From Phytophthora sp. 'mugwort' (Eukaryota > Oomycota > Peronosporomycetes > Peronosporales > Peronosporaceae): DNA of 64,000 nucleotides. The stretch is from contig JAUCEF010000008.1 of NCBI GenBank assembly GCA_033558025.1, positions 558,001-622,000 on the forward strand. Reading direction: 5' to 3'. A program made the position numbers and the translations under genes. Shown in pieces: positions 18,974-30,025 of the stretch (position 1 is the first letter of the stretch; the number at the start of each line of letters is the position of its first letter). Under the pieces are notes generated by a model. The model had not been told where the DNA came from and did no database searches. It saw only the letters and a list, made by a program, of their open reading frames with translations.

Positions 18974-19864
18974 ATGGACATGGTGCTTCGCCTGCTGGAC
19001 TACATTGCGAGCTTCCCGCCCACCGGGGCCGCGAACGAGTTCAGGGACCAGCTCAGTGGATACACTCACAAGGACCTCCGCGCAGCCTGTAGCCACTTGG
19101 GCCTGTCGGTGCAGAAGAAGAACAACAAGAAGGGCGGCTATATCTCCACTCTCGTCGCCTATCGGAAGGGCGACGTCAACTCGTCCCCACCCACCGATAA
19201 AACGCTTGCGGAAACACCCAAGACCACGGCTAAAATGCTGCAGACGAAGGCTAATTTACCGCACCACCCCATGCCCATGCACGAGGCCAGTGACGTGACT
19301 CGTTACGTGCAGCAGTTTCCGCCCAACGGAGACGTGGAGGAGCTGCGCGACCAGCTTAACAGCTGCAAGGCCCTGGTCCTGCGCTCAGCCTGCGTGCTAC
19401 TGGAGCTCCGACCCAACCGCAAAAATTTCGCCAAGCCTAACTTTGTCGTCCTTCTGGTCAACTACTGGGAAGACAGTGTGGGGGTCCTGGCCAAGAAGGT
19501 CAGTGTCACGCCACGAGCGGCTCAGGCTCTAGAGCCAAACGCGACTCCGAAGACGGGCGGAACAATGAAAGGGGAGGAAGAAGTTGAGGTGTTAAAGCAG
19601 AAGCGAACAAGGAGTGAGGAACTTGTGGAGGGGAAGGCGCCGACGAAGAAGAAAACCAAAGTTTTTGAACGCAGCGGCGACATCTTTGAAGAGAAGGATG
19701 ACAAGAGTGGGAATATAACGGCGGCATTGGAGAAGGCCAGGGTGGTTAAGGAGTGGGCGTCAGCCATTGAGATTCTGTCTCGAGTGGATGGGAGTGCTGA
19801 GAGTATCGCGTCAATCAGATCCCTAATTGACGGCGTGGTGGAAAGTGCGGCGAGCGATCTGTGA
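18974..19864 (+). CDS. Oomycete protein with duplicated SAP-like module
   Basis: A single-exon frame of 296 residues starting at ATG 18974. Two similar segments are visible. One is at residues 14-66 (FPPTGAANEFRDQLSGYTHK, then LRAACSHLGL) and the other at about residues 116-168 (FPPNGDVEELRDQLNSCKAL, then LRSACVLLEL), each followed by a basic patch and a hydrophobic helix ending in a tyrosine segment (VAYRKG / VNYWED). The rest is charged, with KKKTKVF and KQKRTRSEE stretches that could be nuclear localisation signals. The helix-turn-helix pattern with a central Leu-Arg-x-Ala-Cys resembles SAP-type modules, which bind DNA, but this is only a resemblance. I do not recognise the family and give no function. 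It is divergently oriented to the CASTOR-like gene, about 275 bp between start codons. Confidence 0.72.
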   Translation: MDMVLRLLDYIASFPPTGAANEFRDQLSGYTHKDLRAACSHLGLSVQKKNNKKGGYISTLVAYRKGDVNSSPPTDKTLAETPKTTAKMLQTKANLPHHPMPMHEASDVTRYVQQFPPNGDVEELRDQLNSCKALVLRSACVLLELRPNRKNFAKPNFVVLLVNYWEDSVGVLAKKVSVTPRAAQALEPNATPKTGGTMKGEEEVEVLKQKRTRSEELVEGKAPTKKKTKVFERSGDIFEEKDDKSGNITAALEKARVVKEWASAIEILSRVDGSAESIASIRSLIDGVVESAASDL

Positions 19865-20249
19865 AGTTGAAGTGAGGATTCAACAGACGACATGTAGCCT
19901 GCCAAAAATTGGAACGAGTATTTTTTTTTTTTTTTGATTGAGGTCTTTTTAGTTTACGAGGACGTTTCTACCAACAGAGCTCATGGTTTCATTTTAGTTC
20001 ATTGGTGTGTACGAGTAGTAAGTGGACTTTTTTGCTGTTAAAGATGCATTGCAAGCGGTGACTACAGTGAAGTTGCTATTGTACTTCGATGCGTTTTCAG
20101 AATGAACCACGAGCCCTGTTCGTAAAAACGCCCTCAGTAAAAAAATACTTATCCAAGGCTTGTCAAAGCATTGAGAAGATTTGCTTGGTATACATTACAT
20201 GTAGTGTGGTTTTGCCGCTGCCAACAAATTAACTGACAGATAATTCTGT
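19865..20249. other. 3' flank, no gene seen
   Basis: Contains a T tract (about 19921-19935) shortly after the stop of the preceding gene, and then AT-rich sequence without coding signal. Confidence 0.6.
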
Positions 20250-20623
20250 TTAACCCTGCTTATACAGCGGCAAAACCAACGAATCTCCAAAAGCAGCACT
20301 GCTTGATCGACCAGCTATCATGAGCATCGAACACCAGTACACTGTGAAATGATTCAATACTTTGCATTCATCATCCTTCCCCCCTCGAAATGATCCCAGA
20401 CGTCTGCGCGGGGTCCTCCTGGTATTGATGATCTTCTCACGCGTCTGATAGAAGCGCGCGAGCACGTAATTATTCACAAACAGCATGTAGATGGGTACAG
20501 CCAACTTGTAGCTGCTATTACGCATACCTGTCACGATCCGACCCAAGAAAAGCCTTTTGAACGCGGAATTGAAATTGAATTGCGTAGATTATTTTATTTA
20601 TATAGTGCCCTCAGTATTTACTA

Positions 20624-20654
20624 AGTAAAATACCAGATTCTCTGGTATTTTACT
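20624..20654. repeat. 14-bp perfect hairpin
   Basis: AGTAAAATACCAGA and its exact reverse complement are separated by TTC. It lies in the non-coding tail of the Copia region. Confidence 0.85.
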
Positions 20655-22275
20655 CTTTGGCAGACACTAAATTTGTAAAACACAGTTTAGAACTGTTTAG
20701 CATGTTCAATAATTTGGTAGCACAAACAACACTAGACACACTATTCTCGAGATCTTACGTACTTGACGTGTTCTGTCCGACATTGAGTAGAGTTCCCCGA
20801 GGGGCGAACTAGGCCAGTGTCCAGCGTATTTGTTTAAATGAAATCTCAATTGTTGATAAGCCCATAGAAAGGTGTATTTATCATTATTTACTATCTACAG
20901 TTTCCTAGACGAATGTTTTGTCTGAGGCAGATAGGAAAGCGAGTTCGTCCTCGGTCGGCCTCACCTTCTGTGCCTCTTATCCTCGTAGTACTGATTGGTG
21001 GCAGAAGCCCACTGACGTATGTACTTTCCATATGATAGAGTTCAGTGATCTGAACTATCCTAGAGCTTGCTATATTAGGAAGGATTTTCGGTGCTTCGCA
21101 CCTCATCCCCCTTCTCCTTTATCGATAACCAGGCGGCATGCCTGGCGACCTTACAGCGGAGCCGCCGCACCAAGCCACCCAACACTCCCATTAAGTGCTA
21201 AGGTAAAGTTCAAGATCTTGAACTCCCAATTTCTCTCTTAGCTTTACGAACTGTTTAGCTGGCAGTGCTTTGGTTAGTATAGCTGCGGTCATCTCTGTTG
21301 TCGCACATTAGACTATCTTAAGTCGACCAAGGTCTACAAGGTCTCTTGTGAGCAGATTCCTTATCTCTATATATGCTTATTAGCTTCGTAGTTTCTTGGG
21401 CTCTTTACGACGCTGATAGCGGCGTTGCTGTCGCACCATACCTGAACAGGAACCTATTGCGGAAACCCCATCTCGTTTAGTAGATGCCATAGCCACCCAC
21501 TCTCTTTGACTCCTCCGCTGAGTGCAAGTGTGTTCTGCCTCTGCAGTTGCATGCGAAACCCCTCTTTATTTACTACTGCACCACGACACACTGATCCCAG
21601 CCTTCTTAATTACACGGATTTGCGTTCTTTAGGTAGACACGCGAAGCTCGCGTCTATGTACACTTCGTTAGTCACGTCACTCGTCTTCCCATCGAGCAAC
21701 AGACCGTTCGTCGACGTCCCTTTCAAGTATTTGAGTACTCGCCTAGCCGCATCCCAGTGCGTGCAGTTGTAGCATGATAGAAACCTGCTATGTTCTTAAA
21801 CCGCGTTGGCAATGCCCACTCGTGTCCCGCGGACTAAATATGGGAGTGAACCAATCACACCTCTGAACTCGAAAGGCTGTACAGCAATTTCTGCAGCGCT
21901 CATCCTTTCTTTGGCTCCAGGTTGAGTCCAGGGACTTGTGGTGTTAGTGCTGGTGCGCTCTCCACCAGCTTACTTAGTGATCAGCTGTATAGTGTATTTG
22001 CGCTGTGAAATCCCCCATCACAAACTGGTTCCTATTGCGCGTCACCTCCATTTTTTAAAATGTAGTGAATGTCATCCAGGTCCTTCATTTTAAACCGTCT
22101 TGACAACTCGGGTTTGAGTCTGTTGATAAGCTGCATGCCCCTCGACATGGTCGGTAGAACATCAGTATATACTATGACTATAAGCACTTCATCTTCCACT
22201 TTTTGTACGGATATAAAAACGCTTTGTGGCGGCGGACAGAACCCTTGAAGTCAGAAAGGTTTGAAGAACTCTATA

Positions 22276-22527
22276 CTATATCCAGAGGGCTTGTTTAAGT
22301 CCGTTTATTCTCTTTAAAAGTTCACAGATCAGATGCTCGTGGCCTCGCTTCGCAAAGCCGTGACGCTGCCTCATGTAGATATTTTGTTCCCCTTCCATAG
22401 TACCGTAAAGGAACGCCGTGTGGACATCGATTTGATGGATATGACAGTCCAATATGGTCCCAATTGCGATCACTAACCGTAGCCAATCGAATCTAGCCAC
22501 GGGTGTGTACACCTCGTCACAGCCCAC
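22276..22527 (-). pseudogene. Copia reverse transcriptase fragment
   Basis: Reads YTPVARFDWLRLVIAIG, then QIDVHTAFLYGTMEGE and IYMRQRHGF. This is the N-terminal fingers/palm of Copia RT, with the first catalytic Asp in QIDV. The frame begins near GCDEVYTPVA and is lost after NGLKQALWI. The YVDD box is not found intact downstream. Confidence 0.85.
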
Positions 22528-22899
22528 ACCGTACTCTTGGCTTGGCGATTCCCTTGCGCAACGAGGCGTGCTTTGAACCGCTCGACTATTCCGCTGGCGT
22601 TATACGTACCCAATGACAGGGCTAAGCCTTTCGACCGGGTTGCATTGTTCTAGTCTCCACGTTCCGTTTTCAATTAGGAAATCATACTCTATTTCCAAAG
22701 CTTGCTTCCATATTTGTTATGGGATCCACTTAAGGCTTCTTTTTCAACGATCTTGGTGTAGGCATTTTGTGCTCCATGATGTCGTGTGCGATATCTCTTT
22801 CCAAAATTGCTTGGAAACATTGAAAATCTTGGTACCTCTTAGGTCTCTTAGTCTCTCGGTGTAGACGTGGATCCCGACTTGACATTTCCATCAGTCTCG

Positions 22900-23830
22900 C
22901 GCGCCGCCGTTTAAACGCTCCCACTACCTCGGTATTTCCTATAACAGGTAATATAACTCCCACTGCTTCAGTACTATCGTCAGCAAGTGACTCTATTCCC
23001 GCTGCTGTGGTTGACTCTCGCGCAGCATTTTGAGTTGCGTTGGCAGGATCTGGCTTGCCGAAGGTCTTCTGTACCATAGTGGCTACATTGGTGGTGTCGA
23101 AGAGCACATCCCTTGAGATAGTGCGTCTGTTGATATAAACACCCCACAAACGGTAACCCTTCGATTCCAATGAAATTCCAAGAAACCGACATTTTAATGC
23201 ACGGGCAGACAGTTTCTTCTCCTGCCTTAGTATAGTTGGGACGTGCGCAAAACATACTGCTCCCCAAACTGGCAGCTTACTCACATTGGGAGGCATCCCA
23301 TACACCATCTCATATGGTGTCTTCTTCCTAACCTACTCATAGGCGTGCGATTCTGTACATAGGCCATGTACATGAGTGCTACTGGTCACCATCTGTGTGT
23401 CATATCTGCATCCTTCAGTGCACAGCGGACTCTATCAAATTTGCTCTGGTGGCCTCTCTCTGTAGCTCCGTTTTCTTCGGGGCTGTAAGTGTTTGAAGTC
23501 TGACATATATTCCTTGCCATTTGTAAAAGCTTTGAAAACGGCATTTACAAATTCCGTACCACCACCAGACCTAATCCGGCGACAGTAAACTTCCTTTTGC
23601 GCTCTAGTTGTGTTAGCAAGTCTCTGACATTTTCGAATATCTCCTTTTGCTGCGTAAGACGTAGGTCCAACGCCAAGCCGTGCTGTTGTCAATAATGTTC
23701 AGGAAGTACTGAATCGTTCCTATACTTCCGTATACTCCCATTGCTTTCATCGGACCGTTGGTATCCATGTGAATCGTGCTAATGGTCTGTTGTCTCTTGT
23801 ACCCTTTGTGTTTCGATAGGGCATCTTCCT
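22900..23830 (-). pseudogene. Copia integrase remnant
   Basis: STIHMDTNGPM (first Asp region) and IQYFLNIIDNSTAW lie near 23780-23690. SGGGTEFVNAVFKAF near 23570-23530 has Gly where the second catalytic Asp is normally found. A PEENGATERGHQ segment carrying the catalytic Glu lies near 23470-23440 in another frame. The segment KLPVWGAVCFAHVP...KCRFLGISLESKGYRLW at about 23280-23140 is the typical C-terminal part. The lost Asp and the frame breaks mean it is inactive. Confidence 0.75.
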
Positions 23831-24969
23831 CCTTTTCATCTCTGCACATGTGCTGCAGAAGAACGGTATTTTCCTCAGTTCTGCTTCTGGTAGTGCGGGC
23901 ATACCTGCTACCAAACTTGCTCAACATGGTTACCAATGTTTCTTTATCTATGTGGCCGAGCTTTACGTGCCGCATCTGCAGCGTGGCCCCAAGTCTGTCC
24001 CTCCCAGGTAGCGCAGCGGCTCGCACGGCTGTTATTACACTACACTTGTCGCTCCTTTACGTTTTTTTGCACATAGTATGCCCCGTCAACTGCCTTTGCA
24101 ACAAACACAAGTTTCCGTCCATAAAGTAGAAATTTGAATTCTCCTGTGCGGGAGCCCACAAGTTGGTACCCCTCTCTTTTCAGCCAGTACGATGAGAATA
24201 TTCGACTTTGCGTGTGGTACTAGCGCAATATTTTCAAACAGAAACGATGGGATCCCATTGGGGCCGTGCAAATACAATTTCACTGTTCCAATGTGTGTGT
24301 TCGGATGTTTAGACCCTTGTGCAAAAGTAAACATGTAGCCAGTGTCGGGTCTCATCTCCACGAACTTCGTCATATCGCTCGTTAGACCGAATTTGTGTCG
24401 TGAGCCCAGTACCCACGAATCTTCAGTCAGAAACGGCTCTGAGTCATGCAGTGAGGGTACATAGAGCGTACCTTGTCCTCAGGTATCACCTGCAAGTTGT
24501 CCAGTTGTTCTCTTGGCATCCTGGCATGCACGATGTTTGCCGAACTTGCTGGCGTTTGCACCTACCTCAAAGGCCGTCATCGGATCGTCTGCAACCATCG
24601 GATCGGCGTCCAGCATCACTTCTGATCCCGGCGTCAGCGTCACCTGCATAGAACTGGGCGGACTTACCGACACGCTGGCGCATCTGCCTACACGGCGTCA
24701 GCCGGTACGTCACGATGAATAGTCTCTTCCACCGGATAGGCGTTCTTTGCCTTAAACTTTCCGTTCCCTTTCGCCTTTCCCTTGTTATAAACAGGAGCCC
24801 TTTGTGAAGCTTCGCGAAATACGTGCCTCTTCTTATCATCCCAAATGTTGCGGAGAATGGAAGCTTTGAGTGGAAGGCAGACCCCCGGCTCTAATGAAAG
24901 TGAACTTTTGAGTTAAGAAGGAAGACTTGGCGGTTAACCATGGATCCGTGGGTACCGGAGCACAAAACT

Positions 24970-26075
24970 ATGACCGGAAAGGTGTTTGGCTCGTAGTAGC
25001 GTTGCTTACTGTTCCCAGCAGTGCGTTCAACACATGAGCTTTCGTGACAACATCTTAATGTACAAGTTTGATGAAGCGACATATCGCGAGGAGCTGGACG
25101 CGTGGGGACTTGTGCCACACCTAAAATAATTTCCTCTTGGGAGACTGAATACAGCGTTATCGCCTTGTCTGGTGGGCAGAAAACTCGCGTAAGTTTGGCT
25201 CGTTCCTGCTGCCGACATAATTACCTTAAATTTACCTTTGGCAGCATTAATTCTGGGTTTACTTCCCCCAAGGCGTTGGGTGGCATTGAGAGGTGTCGCA
25301 GTGATCTGGCTTAGTCATTGACCAACGGCGAAACTCCAGACCAATAGTGTGCACGTCAAAGTAAATAGAACGATTTTGCGTTGCTAGGTGAGAGGGTCCG
25401 GGACCGATTGTCATGCGTCCGTATTGGTGTCGCTTGGTGGTTTGTTCGGAGCCGTGACTGACTCACGGTATGCGTGCGCCGATAAGGTTCTTCGAGACGA
25501 ATACTATTGAAACGATATGAGTTCTATTGACTTTCGTATGTCATTGATTTACGGCAGATTCCTTCGTTGCTGTGTCAACTCGTACCTGCAACCTGTATGA
25601 CCAATTTACTCGGTGTCCTAATAATGTCTCTTTCTTTGCATCTACTTAAAGATGGCATACTTTTATCTATCCTCGTCAAATGAATGACCCAATTGCCGCG
25701 AGTGATGTCAACTCCTTCGTCAGACAATGCGACGGTTATTCGAGCGTTTGGTCTGCTTTGGCCTTCGCAGATGACCGACGAGATGTTTTGGGGCATTGAT
25801 CAGATAAGTACTTCAAGAGTGTCACGGAGACGTGATATACCGTGTGGATTCATGATGTCATCAGATCTTGCCGTCGTTTGGTTTATGCTGCGCATTTACA
25901 TGTCACCCAAGCAGTATCGGCAGATTAAAGCGCTAGAAAACAATTATCCTGTGAGCCGACCGAGAACGGCGAAAACTTCACCGTGGTGGGCGCCAGTTGC
26001 TTTGCATGTTGCTAAAACATGGTGCTGGATGAAGCTACCACGGTGATAGATAGCACAAGCTGCAGTAGATGATAA
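24970..26075 (+). pseudogene. ABCC-type (multidrug-resistance-associated) ABC transporter ruin
   Basis: Fragments in several plus-strand frames keep the order of a full-size ABCC protein. First nucleotide-binding domain: VAYCSQQC then MSFRDNILMYKF (about 24990-25060), EELDAWGLVPHL, ALSGGQKTRVSLARS (signature motif, about 25164-25206). Second membrane domain: SSDNATVIRAFG (about 25711-25750) and QMTDEMFWGIDQ. Second NBD: MVLDEATTVIDST (Walker B and D-loop, about 26020-26058). About 3 kb of coding sequence has shrunk to 1.1 kb, so there are large deletions as well as stops. ABCC proteins export conjugates and drugs. It lies immediately 5' of the Copia ruin. Confidence 0.78.
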
Positions 26076-26898
26076 TTCGGGATCTAATGTACCGGTGCTC
26101 TTGTGTTATACGACAGGAAGAGTTGTACAACGCAACACGTTGGGAAGGAGCAGGGATTCCGAGTATGGCATTTTTATTTATCTGAGGCCTGCACGCAGTA
26201 TAAATGATGACATCGGCTCCATATCGACAGAACATACATAATGACATCGTTGCAAGGCAGACAGTAAATAATGTCATAATGAAGAGCATTAAAGCAATGC
26301 AGAATATCATGTGCAATTATCCTGTAGCCTCATCGACCGAGCGAGCTGTCCAGTACTTGCTATTATGCCTAAAAAAAATAGAACCATATCGAGTGTGATC
26401 GGTTGCAGCCGATGGCGCTCCTGTCCATGCATCGCCCTCGCGACACTGAAGAAGCGCTCTCTGATATTGGAAATGGGTGGAACAACTGGCTGTTAGAGCT
26501 AGACAAAAACAGGAGCTTGGCGATCTCTTGGCGCGGCAACATCGGCACTCACTCTGTAAGAGCTCCATAATTTAAAGAAGAATTTTGAATCAGTTATGGA
26601 AGGTGATTCTGTATTCAAATAAATTATCCATTTTATCCAGAGGAAGCTGAAAATAAATTATTCGATGGTTTCCTAAAGCATAATTGAAAATACAATGCCA
26701 TAATCGGGATCCCTGTGAAGGAGGCTAGCTAAGAAAGGGGGTTATACCGGTCAAGTTCCGGCGGATCGAGGTGGTCCACCGGCACGAGACTTTTTTTTTG
26801 CCGCACTACATGTAGGACGTATATATTGAGACCTGATAAAAGTGTTCAAATGAAGACCCACCAGTATCATCCCTGGACGGCTACGCCGCTATTTCGCT
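26076..26898. other. Intergenic, nothing recognised
   Basis: AT-rich sequence with short meaningless frames on both strands. No domain, tRNA or repeat was recognised. The last 200 bp are the 3' flank of the minus-strand RabGGTase gene. Confidence 0.55.
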
Positions 26899-28001
26899 TC
26901 ACGTATTTTTCTTCTTCATGTCATCATAATAGCGACAGTGATCCGGGTCCAAAGCGATGGCGCGGTCATACAGCTCCACACTCTGCTTCTTGGACTCCTC
27001 CCACCCACTAACATCGGTGATAGCGCCAAGACGGTAGTGCAGGTCTGCAAGTGTGACAACCACCCACTTGGCCTCCGTCTCCATTTCCAGCAGCTCATCT
27101 AGCCAATGCAATTGGCTCTTCAAGAACTCAGCCGCGTCTTCAGCAGACGATTCCACCAGCTCAACCATGGACGTCAACAACCACCGGTAATAAAACCAGG
27201 CACTCTGGTCATCCGGCTCCGTGAACACCGCTTGCTGGACTAGTCCGATCTCGTCGAATAGTACGTCGGCCGTCAATGGCTCCGGCAACGCAACGCTGCG
27301 GTGGTGCAGCGCCGAGTAATTGGAAAAGTTCTGTTCGATCTTCTGCGTCGTAAAGGCCAGCTGCTCCTCTTCGGATACGCCCGCCAACTTGCACACATGT
27401 CGACGGTAATTCCAACAGTGAAAGTTCCGCTCGTCTAACAAGCATCATTTGAATTAGTAAAAACAAACAAAGAACCTCTTCACACGTAAAAATCGTTTTA
27501 CCGAGATCTAGGAGCTTATCACACAGCCCAATCTCCTTCTTCAGATCTCCCAGACCACGGTCGATGATCCATTGGCGCTGGAACCACGCCGAATATGACT
27601 TGGGGTTACGCTGCAGAGCGTCCTATAAATGGTTTAAACGTATTATAACAATTAAGTCAATGCTGAAACCCCGAACCGGATCGGTTCCGACGTACCAGTG
27701 TGAGTTTGAGCTCCGTTTTGGCCATTTCAGCCATTTCGGTTTCCGCACTCTCGGCCTTTTGCGCCAGCGAGTCGATGACCTGGCGGCGGTAGCTCCAGAC
27801 CACGTGGAACTCGGGGTTCAGCAGCAGCAGGTGGCTCGTCAGGGGCAGCACACCAGGCTCATAGAGCTGCTGGCGCTTCATCTCGAGGACTTTGCCCGCC
27901 ACCTCGTGGTACATGCGCACCTTAGAGAGCTCCTCCTGGCGTTGCGCATCTGTCTTCTGCTGCTCCTTCTCGCGCTCCACGCTCTTGACGCGCCCGTGCA
28001 T
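26899..28001 (-). CDS. Rab geranylgeranyltransferase alpha subunit
   Basis: Modelled as complement(join(26899..27434,27502..27622,27696..28001)), 320 residues, three exons and two short introns (73 and 67 nt). The protein starts MHGRVK, as RabGGTase alpha does. It carries the PFTA-type tetratricopeptide-like repeats: NPEFHVVWSYRRQV, NPKSYSAWFQRQWI, DERNFHCWNYRRHV, NFSNYSALHHRSV and PDDQSAWFYYRWLL. With the beta subunit and Rab escort protein it attaches geranylgeranyl groups to C-terminal cysteines of Rab GTPases in the cytosol, needed for membrane traffic. The exon joints restore conserved text (LLDL-DERNF), which makes the model secure. FTase/GGTase-I alpha is the alternative, but the MHGR start and NFSNYS segment favour RabGGTase. 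The animal Ig and LRR domains are absent. Confidence 0.92.
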
Positions 28002-28590
28002 GCTGTTTGATGATCGTGCTACAAATATTGTCACTCAAATGGGGGATTCAATAGCTAATCGAATGACAAATATAGGTCTCGTAATGGGCCCCGATTGCTG
28101 AAAAGGGGTAGTCGTGGCTGGCACCGCTGATTCCTCACTGCGACTGTCCTCATTTACCGCTGCTGTGTCGGTTGTCGCGTCATAGAGGCACACCCTACGA
28201 AGGCGACGTCATGCTGCCGACTTGTCGTGTTAGAGCTTGGTTCTAAACTACCGTTTGTATACAGTAGTATGCTGAAAACAGCAGCATAAAGCTCCTAAAG
28301 CAATGTACGCGCCATGCAATGAAATACGCGGATCAAAATGCATTAAATCATCGTCGTGCCCACGTGGTCTGCGTGACGCGGCGGCAAGATCGTTCGTACA
28401 AATCCCGGGCGAGCTCCCGCCGGGAGACATTTTTGTGAATTTCACCTTCTCCGCCAATCACAGCTCGCCAAAAATAAAAAAACATCCAACGAAAAAATCC
28501 GAAACACGCTTCAATCAAAAGCGACCGTTGCCCGCGCTGCTTCAGTTGCAGATTCTCTCTCTACCCCAGTTCGCAGTAAATCTCCTAAGC
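28002..28590. other. Divergent promoter region
   Basis: Lies between the start of the RabGGTase alpha gene (-) and the STIMATE-like gene (+). It contains CCAAT-type sequence near 28455 (CGCCAATCACAG) and a CT-rich stretch just upstream of 28591. No coding signal. Confidence 0.5.
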
Positions 28591-29495
28591 ATGAGCTCGC
28601 ACTGCACCCTCGTGGCGGACCGCACGGATGATGCGGTGCAGATGCTTCTAGGCTTCATCGCGTTGTCCTCGCTGTACGCCAAGTGGCACTTCGAGCGGCC
28701 GCGGCGGACCGCGAAGGTTTGGTTTATGGACGCCATGAAGCAAGGCACGTCAGCCGCCATGATCCACGTCATGAACATTCTTTACGCAATCGGCTTCGTC
28801 GACTTCTCTGACACGCCCAGCGACCAAGACCAGGTATGGCTACAGTCGATCTGACAAAGAGTTGCGATGGGTCCAGAGACTGAGACTGACCCCCCCCCCC
28901 CTCTCCTCCTGTTGTCTGCAGTGCGCCTTCTACTTCATGAACGTCGTGATCGACACCACGCTCGGCGTGTACATTGCCTATTTATTACTGCAGCTGTTCA
29001 CCCTCGTCGCGGTACGTGCCCAGTGCAAAAGTTGATGGAGATGGAGTTGCTGACGGATGGTGTGCATTGCTACGAGTGTAGATCCGGCAGCAGTGGACGA
29101 ATCTGCGGTGTCATGGCTACTACGGCTCGCCGCCGTCGTGGCGGGTATGGTGGATGCAGCTGTTGCAGTGGTGCACTATCCTGACCATCATGAAGTTCAT
29201 CGTTGGCGTAGTGCTCTACGCTTTCTCGACGCCTCTGGGCTGGATGGGATCACTTCTATTCTACCCCGTACACAATCACCCCAAGATCGAGCTGTTGATC
29301 GTTATGATCGGTTGCCCCCTGGTCATGAACATGGTGCAGTTCTGGATTCAGGATAGTTTCCTGATGGACCACGAGCAGCAAAACAACGAACAGCTACCGC
29401 TATTGAACCCGTCAGTGGACGGCACCGCCGCAGTGCAGAAGCCGCGCGGCCTGTCGAACGTCTCCAGCGCAGCCGATATGTACGAGATTCTGTAG
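28591..29495 (+). CDS. STIMATE/TMEM110-family multi-pass membrane protein
   Basis: Modelled as join(28591..28833,28922..29011,29082..29495), 248 residues. All introns are phase 0 (88 nt with a C10 run, and 70 nt). The hydrophobic segments include MLLGFIALSSLYAKW, AMIHVMNILYAIGFV, CAFYFMNVVIDTTLGVYIAY, TIMKFIVGVVLYAF and KIELLIVMIGCPLVMNMVQF. The motifs CAFYFMN.VID and YYGSPPSWRVWW followed by QLLQWC match the TMEM110/STIMATE and fungal vacuolar-membrane (YPL162C) family. In animals STIMATE is an ER protein that promotes STIM-ORAI calcium entry at ER-plasma membrane contacts; whether that role applies here is unknown. The C-terminal 40 residues are hydrophilic. Confidence 0.87.
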
Positions 29496-30025
29496 TTGCG
29501 TTGTGCGTTTACATGCAAGTGTTCGCTTGGAGCCAGCAAGTATTAACGGTCGCTTTGTGTCGCTTTGGTGTCTTGCACAGGCGAACGCATCCCCGGGAAG
29601 TCATCGTACGAACCGCATGAACGCAACGGCACCGTCGTAGCGCGGAGAAATAGTGTACGTTGGATAATTCTTCATATATATGCCTTGCCAAATTCCCATT
29701 GAATTCCAAGCGACATGAGCGTGGTGGCTGCCATCAGCTAAAGCTGACTCGGGCCGTCATATCGCATTCATATAACAGCAACGGGAACGCATAACGCCAT
29801 CTCGGGGGCTACTTACGAAGGCTCTTAGTGTGGCCTTCTCCAGATGCTTCTCCATCACGGTCTTACTGTGGGGTATCACCAGAATGACGTCGCAGGTGAC
29901 CAATATATGCTTTGGCCCCCAGATTTCGGAGTAGACGTAGAGTTACATTGTTTGTTACCACGAAAATGAAAATGCAACCGCGTTTCCGGCTGGAATCGCG
30001 ACAATATGCAAAATACCCAAACGCG
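29496..30025. other. Intergenic, nothing recognised
   Basis: Shared 3' flank of two convergent genes. No open frame of interest. Confidence 0.55.

Larger units (their letters stand above)
20250..24900 (-). mobile_element. Ty1/Copia retrotransposon, degenerate, minus strand
   Basis: Reading from high to low coordinates, the pieces occur in Copia order. A gag-like basic segment is near 24860-24700. The protease start DSWVLGSR is at about 24421. A GAG-pre-integrase segment (MRHVKLGHIDKETL) is near 23980, followed by the integrase core (23810-23430) and a C-terminal integrase segment (23308-22900). Next come reverse transcriptase (22527-22276), an RNase H segment (VLKYLKGT, near 21750) and a polyprotein end ILTKALPAKQFVKL near 21250. 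Gag and protease precede integrase and RT, which is diagnostic of Copia rather than Gypsy. Stops and frameshifts are everywhere. The stretch 20250-21190 probably includes 3' LTR sequence, but I could not pair it with a 5' LTR. The edges are approximate. Confidence 0.8.
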
